NCBI GenBank assembly: GCA_963669415.2
Contig: CAXXPS010000001.1
Coordinates: 62,001 to 126,000, forward strand
Length of the DNA: 64,000 bases
DNA from: JAWKWH01 sp963669415
GTDB taxonomy: Bacteria > Pseudomonadota > Alphaproteobacteria > Rhizobiales > Rhizobiaceae
Reading direction: 5' to 3'
The notes below the pieces were generated by a model that did not search any database, was not told the origin of the DNA, and saw only the letters and a program-made list of their open reading frames with translations. The translations under genes were made by a program, and so were the position numbers. Positions 49,855-58,570 of this stretch are shown here, piece after piece (position 1 is the first letter of the stretch; the number at the start of each line of letters is the position of its first letter).

Positions 49855-50676
49855 GTGGATTTCGCGTGGAATGAAGATGCCCGACAATGGATCGAAGCGG
49901 GTGGCAAGCGGTTGGAGGCGAGATGTTTCGGGCCGCCGCCCAGCGAGCGGCCAACGATTATCCTGTTACATGAGGGGTTGGGTTGCGCCGATCTGTGGCG
50001 CGAACTTCCGCTTGACCTGGTTGAACGAACCGGGTGTGGCGTTCTTGCCTACTCCCGTGCAGGATATGGCCGCTCGGACCCTTGTGAACTTCCCCGGCCG
50101 CAAGATTACATGACTGTCGAAGCCGAACAGATATTACCGCGAGTACTTGATGTCGCTGGAATTGAACGGTGCGTTCTGTTTGGTCATAGCGATGGTGCAA
50201 CGATTGCAGCGATTTACGCCGGCTGCAGGCAGGATTTCAAAGTTCGCGGACTGATACTAATGGCGCCACATTTCTTCATTGAAGATGTCAGTGTCGATGC
50301 GATCAGTGAAGCGCGAAGAGAATACCAGACGGGAGGCCTTCGTGCTCGTCTGGCCAAGTATCATAGCGATGTAGACTGTGCCTTTTATGGTTGGAATGAC
50401 GCTTGGCTCAATCCCGAATTCCAGCAATGGAATGTCGCAGATGTGATCGACTATTGGCGTGTTCCTTCACTGGTCATTCACGGCAGCAACGACGAATACG
50501 GAACACTGGCTCAGATCAGGGAAATAGAAATGCGGTCTTATGCTCCGGTTGACGTGAGGGTGTTTTCCGACTGTGGACATTCCCCGCATATCGAAAAGCG
50601 GCAACAGACCGTCAGCAGCGTCGCGGAATTCACGGCACGACTGGAAAGAATCGAAACCACATCAGTTGCGATCTAG
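49855..50676 (+). CDS. alpha/beta hydrolase
   Basis: A 273-residue alpha/beta hydrolase. The nucleophile elbow is GHSDG (Ser112), the oxyanion-hole region is LLHEGLG, and the other triad residues are probably the Asp of GSNDEYG and the His of DCGHSPH. Start is GTG 49855 with AAGGA upstream; the longer frame is only ligase sequence. It lies 13 bp after benzoate-CoA ligase and 9 bp before the DUF309 gene. It may hydrolyse an ester or lactone that yields benzoate, or clear a stalled intermediate; the substrate is unknown. Confidence 0.85.
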   Translation: MDFAWNEDARQWIEAGGKRLEARCFGPPPSERPTIILLHEGLGCADLWRELPLDLVERTGCGVLAYSRAGYGRSDPCELPRPQDYMTVEAEQILPRVLDVAGIERCVLFGHSDGATIAAIYAGCRQDFKVRGLILMAPHFFIEDVSVDAISEARREYQTGGLRARLAKYHSDVDCAFYGWNDAWLNPEFQQWNVADVIDYWRVPSLVIHGSNDEYGTLAQIREIEMRSYAPVDVRVFSDCGHSPHIEKRQQTVSSVAEFTARLERIETTSVAI

Positions 50677-50685
50677 GTTGGCGAA

Positions 50686-51180
50686 GTGGGCGCCCCGTTC
50701 GATATCGACAATTATCCGCTACCGGAAGCGGCACATATCCCGGGGGTCAACAATCGCCAATCGCAGATGACGTTGTTGAAGCAGGTAGCCATCCGAGCAC
50801 TACGCCCTACATCAGACCAAACCTGGCGAGAAAACGCCGCTTGGCTCTATGGTCTTCGGTTACTGCGAAATCGATATTACTGGGAAGCGCACGAAGTTCT
50901 CGAGTCAGTTTGGATAAACGCGACACCGAACAGCCGAGAGCGGCATCTGGTGCAAGGGGCAATTCATTTGTCCAATGCCGCATTGAAGGTCCGGATGAAC
51001 CGCATCGACGCCTCACTACGCCTTTGTGAGTTGGCTGAGGAATGCTTTCGCAGGTCGTTTTCACAGTTGAAAACCGATTGTTTGATGGGGCTGAAACCGG
51101 AAATTCTGACCGCAGCCGTAGGTGGGATCCGGAGCGTTCCTCCGGATTTTAGTGGATGCAACGAACTAATACCTTCATGA
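50686..51180 (+). CDS. DUF309 family protein
   Basis: A 164-residue all-helical protein of the DUF309 family. The family motif is NRYYWEAHEVLESVW near residue 62, and a second conserved helix reads LVQGAIHLSNAALK. No catalytic role is established for the family. Start is GTG 50686. It sits between the hydrolase and boxC in the box operon, with 74 bp and a probable promoter before boxC. Its retention here may point to a role in benzoate use, but nothing in the sequence shows which. Confidence 0.82.
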   Translation: MGAPFDIDNYPLPEAAHIPGVNNRQSQMTLLKQVAIRALRPTSDQTWRENAAWLYGLRLLRNRYYWEAHEVLESVWINATPNSRERHLVQGAIHLSNAALKVRMNRIDASLRLCELAEECFRRSFSQLKTDCLMGLKPEILTAAVGGIRSVPPDFSGCNELIPS

Positions 51181-51182
51181 AT

Positions 51183-51222
51183 TATATTTCATTGAAGTGG
51201 GTGAACATATGAAATATATTTC
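51183..51222 (+). promoter_or_regulatory. box promoter with overlapping inverted repeat
   Basis: TTGAAG (51192-51197) and TATATT (51215-51220) are 17 bp apart, a good sigma-70 promoter 34 bp ahead of boxC. An inverted repeat TATATTTCAT (51183-51192) / ATGAAATATA (51209-51218) straddles both elements, and GAAATATATTTC (51211-51222) is itself a palindrome. A protein bound here would block the promoter; BoxR, encoded downstream, is the obvious candidate. Confidence 0.65.
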
Positions 51223-51254
51223 TTAGACAGGAAATCTGTACGAGGAGCTGATGT

Positions 51255-52919
51255 TTGGACCAAGTTATTGATTTTCAAACAGAACCCGATCGTTATCGGC
51301 ACTGGAGGGTGGAATATGACGGCAAGGTAGCGACGCTTCTCATGGATGTCGATGAAACGGGCGGCCTGTTTGATGGCTATGAGTTGAAGTTGAACTCCTA
51401 TGATCTCGGCGTCGATATCGAACTTGCCGATATCGTTCAGCGCATGCGTTTCGAACACCCTGAAGTTGGCGCTGTGGTGCTGCGATCCGGCAAGGAAAAC
51501 GTGTTCTGTGCCGGAGCAAACATTCGCATGCTCGGTGGAGCAGCCCATGCTCACAAGGTCAATTTCTGCAAATTCACAAACGAGACACGCAATACCTATG
51601 AAGCAGCAGGTGCGGAGTCCGGTCAGCATTACATTGCTGCTGTAAAGGGTGCATGTGCGGGCGGTGGTTATGAACTGGCGCTTGCTTGCGACGAAATTTA
51701 CATGACTGACGACGGCTCGACATCCGTCGCCCTGCCGGAGGCGCCTTTGTTGGCCGTGTTGCCTGGCACGGGCGGATTGACGAGGGTTACCGACAAGCGA
51801 AAGGTCAGGCGCGACCGAGCAGATGTTTTTTGTTCTGTCGAAGAGGGTATCAAGGGAAAACGTGCGAAAGACTGGCGGCTTGTCGATGAAGTCATTCCGA
51901 ATTCGAAGTTCGATGCGTTTATTACCGAGCGGGCGGCGGAGATAGCCGAGAATGCCAAGGCTGAAGCGGCGCTACAGGGGATCAGATTGGGGCCCTTGCA
52001 GCGGACTATGCATGCTGACGGTTCGATTTCCTATTCCACGATCGAAGTCGAGGTTGACCGAGACAGCGGAATCGCAACAGTCAGCGTTTCCGGACCCGAT
52101 GAAAACGCGCCTGATTCCGTGACCGATCTCCACAATGCGGGTGATCAGAACTGGGCGCTGAGAGCGGCGCGCGAATTGGACGATGCGATCCTGCATCTTC
52201 GCTTCAATGAGCTGGAACTCGGCGTGATCTTGTTTAAATCAGCCGGAGACGCTGACAAAGTGGCTTCGCACGAAGCCATACTGATTGCCAACCGGGAAAA
52301 TGACTGGCTGTCTAACGAAATCCTGCTTTACTGGAAACGCGTGCTGAAGCGAATCGATATGACCTCGCGAACGCTGATCGCAATGGTCGAAAACGGATCA
52401 TGCTTTGCAGGTATGCTGGCGGAATTGCTGTTTGCCGCTGACCGTTCTTACATGATGGAAGGCGAGTTTGAGGAAGACAACCGTCCGGCCGCCGCGATCA
52501 TGTTGACGGAAGCCAATTTCGGATTGCTCCCGATGGGCAATAACCTCTCCCGCCTTCAGACCAGATTTCTCGGTGAGCCGGACAAAGTCAGCGAGGCGCG
52601 CGGACATCTCGGCAATGCACTTGAAGCTGAAGAAGCAGATGAATTGGGATTGGTGACTGAAGCCTTTGACGAGGTCGATTGGGAGGACGAAATTCGCATC
52701 ATTCTGGAGGAACGGGCGAGTTTCTCGCCGGACGCCATGACCGGCATGGAGGCCAATCTGCGGTTTGCTGGTCCGGAAACGATGGAGACCAGGATTTTCG
52801 GCCGGCTGACTGCCTGGCAGAACTGGATATTCCAGCGGCCAAATGCCGTTGGTGAGAGCGGTGCATTGAAACGTTATGGAACGGGAAGACGCGCCGAATA
52901 TGATATGCGCCGTGTTTGA
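51255..52919 (+). CDS. boxC: benzoyl-CoA-dihydrodiol lyase (2,3-epoxybenzoyl-CoA dihydrolase) BoxC
   Basis: A 554-residue crotonase-superfamily enzyme, the expected length for BoxC. It opens the ring of 2,3-epoxybenzoyl-CoA by hydrolysis to 3,4-dehydroadipyl-CoA semialdehyde and formate. The N-terminal half has the crotonase core with ENVFCAGANIRML and AVKGACAGGGYELALACDEI (oxyanion hole); the C-terminal half is a second, more diverged crotonase-like domain. The start is TTG with GAGGAG 7 bp upstream; the N-terminus VIDFQTEPDRYRHWRV fits BoxC. boxB follows 19 bp later. Confidence 0.96.
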   Translation: MDQVIDFQTEPDRYRHWRVEYDGKVATLLMDVDETGGLFDGYELKLNSYDLGVDIELADIVQRMRFEHPEVGAVVLRSGKENVFCAGANIRMLGGAAHAHKVNFCKFTNETRNTYEAAGAESGQHYIAAVKGACAGGGYELALACDEIYMTDDGSTSVALPEAPLLAVLPGTGGLTRVTDKRKVRRDRADVFCSVEEGIKGKRAKDWRLVDEVIPNSKFDAFITERAAEIAENAKAEAALQGIRLGPLQRTMHADGSISYSTIEVEVDRDSGIATVSVSGPDENAPDSVTDLHNAGDQNWALRAARELDDAILHLRFNELELGVILFKSAGDADKVASHEAILIANRENDWLSNEILLYWKRVLKRIDMTSRTLIAMVENGSCFAGMLAELLFAADRSYMMEGEFEEDNRPAAAIMLTEANFGLLPMGNNLSRLQTRFLGEPDKVSEARGHLGNALEAEEADELGLVTEAFDEVDWEDEIRIILEERASFSPDAMTGMEANLRFAGPETMETRIFGRLTAWQNWIFQRPNAVGESGALKRYGTGRRAEYDMRRV

Positions 52920-52938
52920 CGGCAGACAGGAAAAGAAG

Positions 52939-54390
52939 ATGCAACCTATTTCGACTGTCGAGTATGACACCTTAATCCCGAATAATGTTTCGCTGTCTTC
53001 AGACAAGCGCGTACTCAAGGCGCTGGAAAAGTGGCATCCGGGCTATATTAATTGGTGGAACGACCTGATCCCGCAAAACTTTCAGGACAGCCTCGTGTAT
53101 CTGCGCACTGCGGTTTCGGTGGATCCGAAGGGATGGGCCAAATTCGATTATGTGAAAATGCCGGAGTATCGATGGGGCATACTGTTGGCGCCTCAGGCCG
53201 AAGACCGGCGGATTCCCTGTGGCGAACATGTGGGGGAACCGGCGTGGCAAGAAGTTCCCGGTGAATATCGCGCCATGCTACGCCGGCTAATTGTCATCCA
53301 GGGTGATACGGAACCTGCGTCGGTTGAACAGCAGAGATTTCTCGGGCTGACCGCGCCTTCGCTCTACGACATGCGCAACCTGTTTCAGGTCAATGTTGAG
53401 GAGGGTCGGCACTTATGGGCAATGGTCTATCTCCTGCAAAAATATTTTGGCCGCGACGGGCGCGAAGAAGCCGACGAACTGCTGCGGCGTTCGTCCGGCT
53501 CCGAAGAGGCGCCGAGGATGCTCGGTGCATTCAATGAGGAGACGCCGGACTGGCTTTCCTTCTTCATGTTCACCTATTTCACCGACCGGGATGGCAAGAT
53601 GCAGCTTGAGTCGCTGGCGCAATCCGGATTCGATCCACTGTCTCGCACCTGCCGCTTCATGCTGACCGAAGAAGCGCACCATATGTTTGTCGGAGAGACT
53701 GGAGTGTCGCGTGTTGTTCAGCGAACCTGCGAGGCAATGAAAGAGGCAGGAATAGACGACCCATACGAGATCAATCGGATCCGCGATCTGGGCGTTATCG
53801 ATCTGCCGACAATTCAGAAGAAACTCAACCTGCACTATTCTTTGTCGCTCGATCTGTTCGGCGGTGAGGTTTCGACCAATGCCGCCAATGCGTTTAATGC
53901 CGGTATCAAGGGCCGTTTCATGGAGCATCGATTGGACGATGATCACAAACTGACTGATGCGACCTACCCAGTCGTTCAATTTGTCGATGGCGATATCAAG
54001 CTGACTGACGCGCCGGCGTTAACCGCTATAAACATGCGGCTGCGCGATGACTACAAACGCGATGCCGCCGGAGGCGTCGGACGCTGGAACAAGCTGATCG
54101 AGAAATTGGGTGTCAATTTTGAACTGAAGCTGCCGCATGAAGGATTTAACCGGAAAATCGGCGTTTTCGCCAATCAGCCAATTGATCCGGATGGAACACT
54201 TCTTTCACAGGAATTGTTTGATCAGAACAAAAGGGACTGGCTGCCGGATTCAGCTGATGGGGCTTTCATTCAGTCATTGATGGTGCCGTGTTTCGAGCCG
54301 GGTCAATATGCGGGCTGGATAGCGCCACCGAAAGTTGGCATCGACAACAAACCGGGTGATTTCGAATATGTGAAGCTGCACATGGCCTGA
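52939..54390 (+). CDS. boxB: benzoyl-CoA 2,3-epoxidase oxygenase component BoxB
   Basis: A 483-residue diiron oxygenase that, with reductase BoxA, epoxidises benzoyl-CoA at C2-C3 using O2. Iron-ligand motifs are QGDTEPASVEQ near residue 122, EEGRHLW near 154 and EEAHHMF further on, as expected for this ferritin-like fold. I chose ATG 52939 after AGGAAAAGAAG; the longer frame overlaps boxC and adds no family sequence. Six bases separate it from boxA, so the two components are coupled. Confidence 0.96.
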   Translation: MQPISTVEYDTLIPNNVSLSSDKRVLKALEKWHPGYINWWNDLIPQNFQDSLVYLRTAVSVDPKGWAKFDYVKMPEYRWGILLAPQAEDRRIPCGEHVGEPAWQEVPGEYRAMLRRLIVIQGDTEPASVEQQRFLGLTAPSLYDMRNLFQVNVEEGRHLWAMVYLLQKYFGRDGREEADELLRRSSGSEEAPRMLGAFNEETPDWLSFFMFTYFTDRDGKMQLESLAQSGFDPLSRTCRFMLTEEAHHMFVGETGVSRVVQRTCEAMKEAGIDDPYEINRIRDLGVIDLPTIQKKLNLHYSLSLDLFGGEVSTNAANAFNAGIKGRFMEHRLDDDHKLTDATYPVVQFVDGDIKLTDAPALTAINMRLRDDYKRDAAGGVGRWNKLIEKLGVNFELKLPHEGFNRKIGVFANQPIDPDGTLLSQELFDQNKRDWLPDSADGAFIQSLMVPCFEPGQYAGWIAPPKVGIDNKPGDFEYVKLHMA

Positions 54391-54395
54391 GGATC

Positions 54396-55589
54396 ATGAC
54401 CACGCCGCTCAAACAACATCTGATCGATCCGGAGATTTGTATTCGTTGTTATACCTGCGAGAACACGTGCCCTATCGAAGCGATCACGCATAATGATGAC
54501 AATGTGGTCGTCGATTTTGCCAAATGCAATTACTGCATGGATTGCATTCCTGTGTGCCCCACGGGGTCCATCGACAATTGGCGGGTGGTCGAAAAACCCT
54601 ATTCACTGGATGAGCAGTTTGAATGGATGGAACTGCCCGAACAGGCAGAATTTGAGGCCGGCTCGGACGAAACCGCTACCGGACTTGAGGCCTTTGACGA
54701 GGAAATCGTCAAACTGCTGGCTGATGCCCACGCGGGTGGAGGCGGAAAGGCGCGGGCGCCGGCTTCTGCGTCGAAACCATCCATAAATCTCTATTCGATT
54801 GCCAAACCCGCAGAGGTTACCGTTCAGGGGAACTACAGGCTGACTGATGATGTAAATCATGATGTACGCCATATCATACTCGACGCCGGTACCTTGCCCT
54901 TACCGCTGCTTGAGGGCCAATCAATTGGGGTAATCCCGCCGGGCGAACGTGAGAATGGAGAAGCGCACCTGCCGCGTCTATACTCGATTTCCTCTCCTCG
55001 CGACGGTGAGCGGCCGAATTACAACAATTTCTCTTTGACTGTGAAACGCGAGAAAGGCGGCATATGCTCAAATTATGTCTGTGATCTTCAGCAGGGAGAC
55101 AGGGTCCAAATTTGCGGACCGTTCGGATCGACATTTCTCATGCCGAACGAACAGGATGCCAGATTGCTGATGATCTGCACAGGCACCGGTTCGGCACCGA
55201 TGCGCGCATTCACCATGAACAGGCAGAGAACCTCCCCTGACGCTGAGGGGAAACTGACACTTGTCTTCGGTGCGCGCACGCCAAAGTCACTTCCATATTT
55301 TGGACGGCTGGAAAAAGTTTCCGACAGCTTCCTTGAAAAGCACCTGGTATTTAGCCGGTTGAGCAATGGACCAAAGCGCTATGTGCAGGATGAGCTTCGT
55401 GCCATGGAAGACCAGATTTCCCAGATGCTCGCGGATCCGAAAACACATATCTACGTCTGCGGATTACGTGCAATGGAAGAAGGTGTCGAAGCTGCATTTG
55501 AGAACATTGCGGAAAGTACCGGACATTCATGGCGCGCACTCAGGGACACAATGCGCGAAGAAGGCCGGTATCACGTGGAGACGTATTAG
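54396..55589 (+). CDS. boxA: benzoyl-CoA 2,3-epoxidase reductase component BoxA
   Basis: A 397-residue iron-sulfur flavoprotein that passes electrons from NADPH to BoxB. The N-terminus has two [4Fe-4S] ferredoxin motifs, CxxCxxCxxxC at Cys15-18-21-25 and Cys44-47-50-54. A linker with an acidic stretch follows. The C-terminal ferredoxin-NADP reductase domain contains RLYSISSPR for FAD and CTGTGSAPMRAF for NADPH. The thioesterase gene starts at the base after its stop. Confidence 0.96.
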   Translation: MTTPLKQHLIDPEICIRCYTCENTCPIEAITHNDDNVVVDFAKCNYCMDCIPVCPTGSIDNWRVVEKPYSLDEQFEWMELPEQAEFEAGSDETATGLEAFDEEIVKLLADAHAGGGGKARAPASASKPSINLYSIAKPAEVTVQGNYRLTDDVNHDVRHIILDAGTLPLPLLEGQSIGVIPPGERENGEAHLPRLYSISSPRDGERPNYNNFSLTVKREKGGICSNYVCDLQQGDRVQICGPFGSTFLMPNEQDARLLMICTGTGSAPMRAFTMNRQRTSPDAEGKLTLVFGARTPKSLPYFGRLEKVSDSFLEKHLVFSRLSNGPKRYVQDELRAMEDQISQMLADPKTHIYVCGLRAMEEGVEAAFENIAESTGHSWRALRDTMREEGRYHVETY

Positions 55590-56072
55590 TTGGCAGCACC
55601 GCTTCCTTTCACCCACGAAATTACCGTTCGCTGGTCGGACTGCGATCCGGCTCAAATTGTCTATACGGGCCGGATACCCGGGTTTGCGCTCGAGGCGATC
55701 GATGCATGGTGGGAAGCGGTTACGGGAGACGACTGGTATCGCATGAATGTGGACCGTGATATCGGCGCCCCATTTGTACATCTCAGTCTCGACTTTCGAA
55801 AAACACTCACCCCGCGCCACAAGCTGGCCTGCGAAGTTTTGCTCTTAAAAGTCGGAAACAGTTCCGTGCGGTTTCGGGTGTACGGATATCAGGATGGTCA
55901 GCTTTGCTTCGAGGGTGAATTTGTCGAGGTGTTTGTCAGGTCGGGGGTGCATGTGAAGATGACTGCTCCACCGGAAATCAGGGAGACGCTTTTGAATCGC
56001 CTGTCAGCCGAGAAATCAGCCGCTGCAAGTGACTTGGGCGGAAAACCCAATCCGACAGCATTGGCAGATTAA
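55590..56072 (+). CDS. hotdog-fold acyl-CoA thioesterase, 4-hydroxybenzoyl-CoA thioesterase type
   Basis: A 160-residue hotdog thioesterase. The motif VRWSDCDPAQIVYTGRI near residue 13 carries the catalytic Asp of the 4-hydroxybenzoyl-CoA thioesterase class. The start is TTG, immediately after the boxA stop. Such enzymes accompany box genes in other bacteria and may release CoA from dead-end or excess aromatic CoA esters. The last codons lie just before the boxR start. Confidence 0.88.
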   Translation: MAAPLPFTHEITVRWSDCDPAQIVYTGRIPGFALEAIDAWWEAVTGDDWYRMNVDRDIGAPFVHLSLDFRKTLTPRHKLACEVLLLKVGNSSVRFRVYGYQDGQLCFEGEFVEVFVRSGVHVKMTAPPEIRETLLNRLSAEKSAAASDLGGKPNPTALAD

Positions 56073-56076
56073 CGTC

Positions 56077-56988
56077 TTGAGCGCTCCAGGAAACAAACGC
56101 AATCAAAACTCCTTAGCTGGTGAAGCTCAATCCCTTGAAAACCAGGCTGAGGAATTTGTCGCCATGGTTGGCCAGCGGGTCAGGCAGGCCCGGCAGCAAA
56201 AGGCCATTTCGCGACGAGCTCTTTCAGAGCGCTCGGGCGTTTCGCAACGTTATCTTGCACAGCTGGAAAGCGGTGCAGGAAACATCTCGGTCGCTCTCTT
56301 GTTCAAAATTTCCAAAGCACTTGGGTACACGCCGGACAGACTTCTGGGGCGGGATGATCCCTGGGATCCGGAAAGTGCGGATTTCCTGGGCCTGTTCCGT
56401 GCAGCGGAGCCAGAACGGCGCCAAAAAGTTATGGCCCTGCTGAATCCCGCCGGACCAACGGAAACCAAACTTCGACGCGTCTGTCTTATTGGCTTGCGTG
56501 GCGCGGGCAAAACGACGCTCGGCAAACTTCTGGCTGAGGATCTCGCGATCCAGTTCGTTGAGCTCAACCAGATAATTGAGGAACAGAGCGGAATACCGGT
56601 TGCAGAGATCATGGCGCTCTATGGCGAGGAAGGATATCGCCGTCTGGAGCGACAAGCGGTCGATTTGGTTATCGACACCCATGACGAAGTTGTTCTGTCT
56701 GTTGGCGGTGGGATTGTGTCCAACGCAGACACTTTTTCCGGGCTGCTGAGACATTTTCATACCTGTTGGCTCAAGGCTCGACCGGAGGAGCATATGAGCC
56801 GGGTAATGAAGCAGGGCGACCGGCGGCCGATGGCGGGGAACCCTCAGGCCATGGAGGATCTCAAGTCGATTTTGACCAGCCGTGAAGCACTCTACGCAAA
56901 AGCAGATGTGATGGTTGATACGAGCGGACAATCGGTGCAGCAAAGCCGAGTTGACCTGCTGGAAGCGATGAAACAGCTAATCTTGTGA
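56077..56988 (+). CDS. boxR: transcriptional regulator BoxR (HTH plus shikimate-kinase-like domain)
   Basis: A 303-residue regulator with an N-terminal XRE-type helix-turn-helix (about residues 32-86) and a C-terminal shikimate-kinase-like domain whose P-loop is GLRGAGKTT (139-147). This architecture is known for BzdR and BoxR, which repress benzoate genes and respond to benzoyl-CoA bound by the kinase-like domain. Start is most likely TTG 56077, 4 bp after the thioesterase; ATG 56164 is a shorter alternative. It ends the box operon and overlaps the convergent hydrolase gene by 12 bp. Confidence 0.92.
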   Translation: MSAPGNKRNQNSLAGEAQSLENQAEEFVAMVGQRVRQARQQKAISRRALSERSGVSQRYLAQLESGAGNISVALLFKISKALGYTPDRLLGRDDPWDPESADFLGLFRAAEPERRQKVMALLNPAGPTETKLRRVCLIGLRGAGKTTLGKLLAEDLAIQFVELNQIIEEQSGIPVAEIMALYGEEGYRRLERQAVDLVIDTHDEVVLSVGGGIVSNADTFSGLLRHFHTCWLKARPEEHMSRVMKQGDRRPMAGNPQAMEDLKSILTSREALYAKADVMVDTSGQSVQQSRVDLLEAMKQLIL

Positions 56989-57858
56989 GCTCAATTCTCC
57001 CGTACGGATCAGTTCAAGTGTCCGCCGGGTCAGATCCCGCTTCGGGTCGTTCAGATCGAGAATGATGTCGAAGTGGTTTCGGTCGCCAACCTCAAACAAG
57101 TTGCATGAAAAACCGGAGCGCTTCCAGTCGTTGGCAAAATCGCGGCTCTGACGCTTGAACTCATCGGTCTCTGTTCCACCCCAGCATACCAATATTGGGC
57201 TACCTGTGGCGGGAAGGTGTTTGATTGGGCTGTTTCGCATCGCTGCTGCAGCATCGAGATTAAGCCAGTCATTCGGGTGGCAAAGCCGGACGGGCTCCAG
57301 GTCAAACAGCCCGCTTGCCAATATCGCGCCAGCAACCACGCTATCGGGCAACGCGAAATCTTCACCCCAACCGTCGCACAGAAGCATTGCCGCCAAATGC
57401 GCACCTGCTGATGATCCGGCAACGAATATGCGGTTACGGTCGATCTGCAGTTCGTCAGCCTGCTTCCAGATATATGCAATTGAGGCACGGATTTGACGAA
57501 CAATTTCGTCGAGTGAAGCCTCCGGCGCCAGTGAGTAGTTTACAGCGGCACACGCCACACCATGGTGAACGAAGTTTTTGGCAAAAAAAGACGAGTCATC
57601 TTTCGACAATAAACGCCAGTAACCACCATGAATGAAAACGAACAATGGGGCGTTGGAGCCCACAGGAAAGAAATCGAATGATTCATCTTCGTGGGGGCCG
57701 TATTTGAGATTGGGCCTCACTTCCAAATCGCGGCGCGCTTCGGCACTTTGTTCGGCATAGCGTTGCAAATACGGGGTGATGTCATCAACAGTTTCGCGGG
57801 CATTGTACTGCCGGTCGAGTTCGTCGCGATCCATCCTACCATAGAGTTTCGTTGACAT
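56977..57858 (-). CDS. alpha/beta hydrolase, arylformamidase-like
   Basis: A 293-residue hydrolase of the HSL/kynurenine-formamidase type. It has the oxyanion motif IHGGYW (HGG at 77-79), nucleophile Ser150 in AGSSAG, and His262 in DRNHFDI. I chose ATG 57858 with GAGG upstream. It is the last gene of the Liv-type ABC operon, 10 bp after the LivF-like ATPase. Kynurenine formamidase itself is possible, but the context of aromatic acid uptake makes an aromatic amide or ester equally likely; the substrate is open. Confidence 0.83.
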   Translation of the reverse strand: MSTKLYGRMDRDELDRQYNARETVDDITPYLQRYAEQSAEARRDLEVRPNLKYGPHEDESFDFFPVGSNAPLFVFIHGGYWRLLSKDDSSFFAKNFVHHGVACAAVNYSLAPEASLDEIVRQIRASIAYIWKQADELQIDRNRIFVAGSSAGAHLAAMLLCDGWGEDFALPDSVVAGAILASGLFDLEPVRLCHPNDWLNLDAAAAMRNSPIKHLPATGSPILVCWGGTETDEFKRQSRDFANDWKRSGFSCNLFEVGDRNHFDIILDLNDPKRDLTRRTLELIRTGELSSQD

Positions 57859-57868
57859 GAAACTAACC

Positions 57869-58570
57869 TCAAACCCCGAGATAACGTTGACGCAGATCTG
57901 GCTCGGCCAGAAAAGCTTTGTGGTCGCCTTGCCAGCAGGTTTTTCCTTTCTCAACGATCACGTGCTCGTCGGCTATTCGTGATAGCTCGTCGATATTCTT
58001 GTCGACAATCAATATGCTTTCACCGTCGGCTTTCAATCCTTCAAGGCAATCATAAATCTCCAGGCGTATGATTGGCGCAAGACCTTCGGTTGCTTCGTCA
58101 AGAATTAGGAGCAGTGGGTTGGTCATTAGCGCCCGGCCAATAGCCAGCATTTGCTGTTCACCGCCGGAAAGTGAACTGCCAAGCTGGTTTTTTCGTTCGT
58201 TTAGCCGCGGAAACAGCGCGTTCACGCGATCGATGGTCCATGGTTTTGCTCGTTTGTGGCGATTGGATGCTGTTGCGATGAGGTTTTCGCGCACGGTGAG
58301 TGTTGGAAATATCTGCCGTCCTTCCGGAACAAGGGCAATCCCCAGCCTTCCGATGCGATGTGGTTTCAACCGTGCCAATGATTGTCCGTTGAAAGCAATC
58401 GTTCCGGACAATGCTGGCAGAAGACCGACGATGGTTCTGATTGTTGTAGTTTTGCCCATGCCGTTCCGGCCAAGCATCGTCACAACTCGGCCTTTGCCCA
58501 CCGACAAATCGATGCCAAACAGGGCCTGACTGCGGCCGTATCCGGCTTCAAGCGCGTGAATCTCAAGCAT
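57869..58570 (-). CDS. LivF-like branched-chain-type ABC transporter ATPase
   Basis: A 233-residue ATPase of the HAAT (LivF) family: Walker A GRNGMGKTT, signature LSGGEQQML, Walker B LLLILDEATEGL. It overlaps the LivG-like gene by 8 bp. With its partner it powers uptake of an amino acid or aromatic acid. Confidence 0.93.
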   Translation of the reverse strand: MLEIHALEAGYGRSQALFGIDLSVGKGRVVTMLGRNGMGKTTTIRTIVGLLPALSGTIAFNGQSLARLKPHRIGRLGIALVPEGRQIFPTLTVRENLIATASNRHKRAKPWTIDRVNALFPRLNERKNQLGSSLSGGEQQMLAIGRALMTNPLLLILDEATEGLAPIIRLEIYDCLEGLKADGESILIVDKNIDELSRIADEHVIVEKGKTCWQGDHKAFLAEPDLRQRYLGV

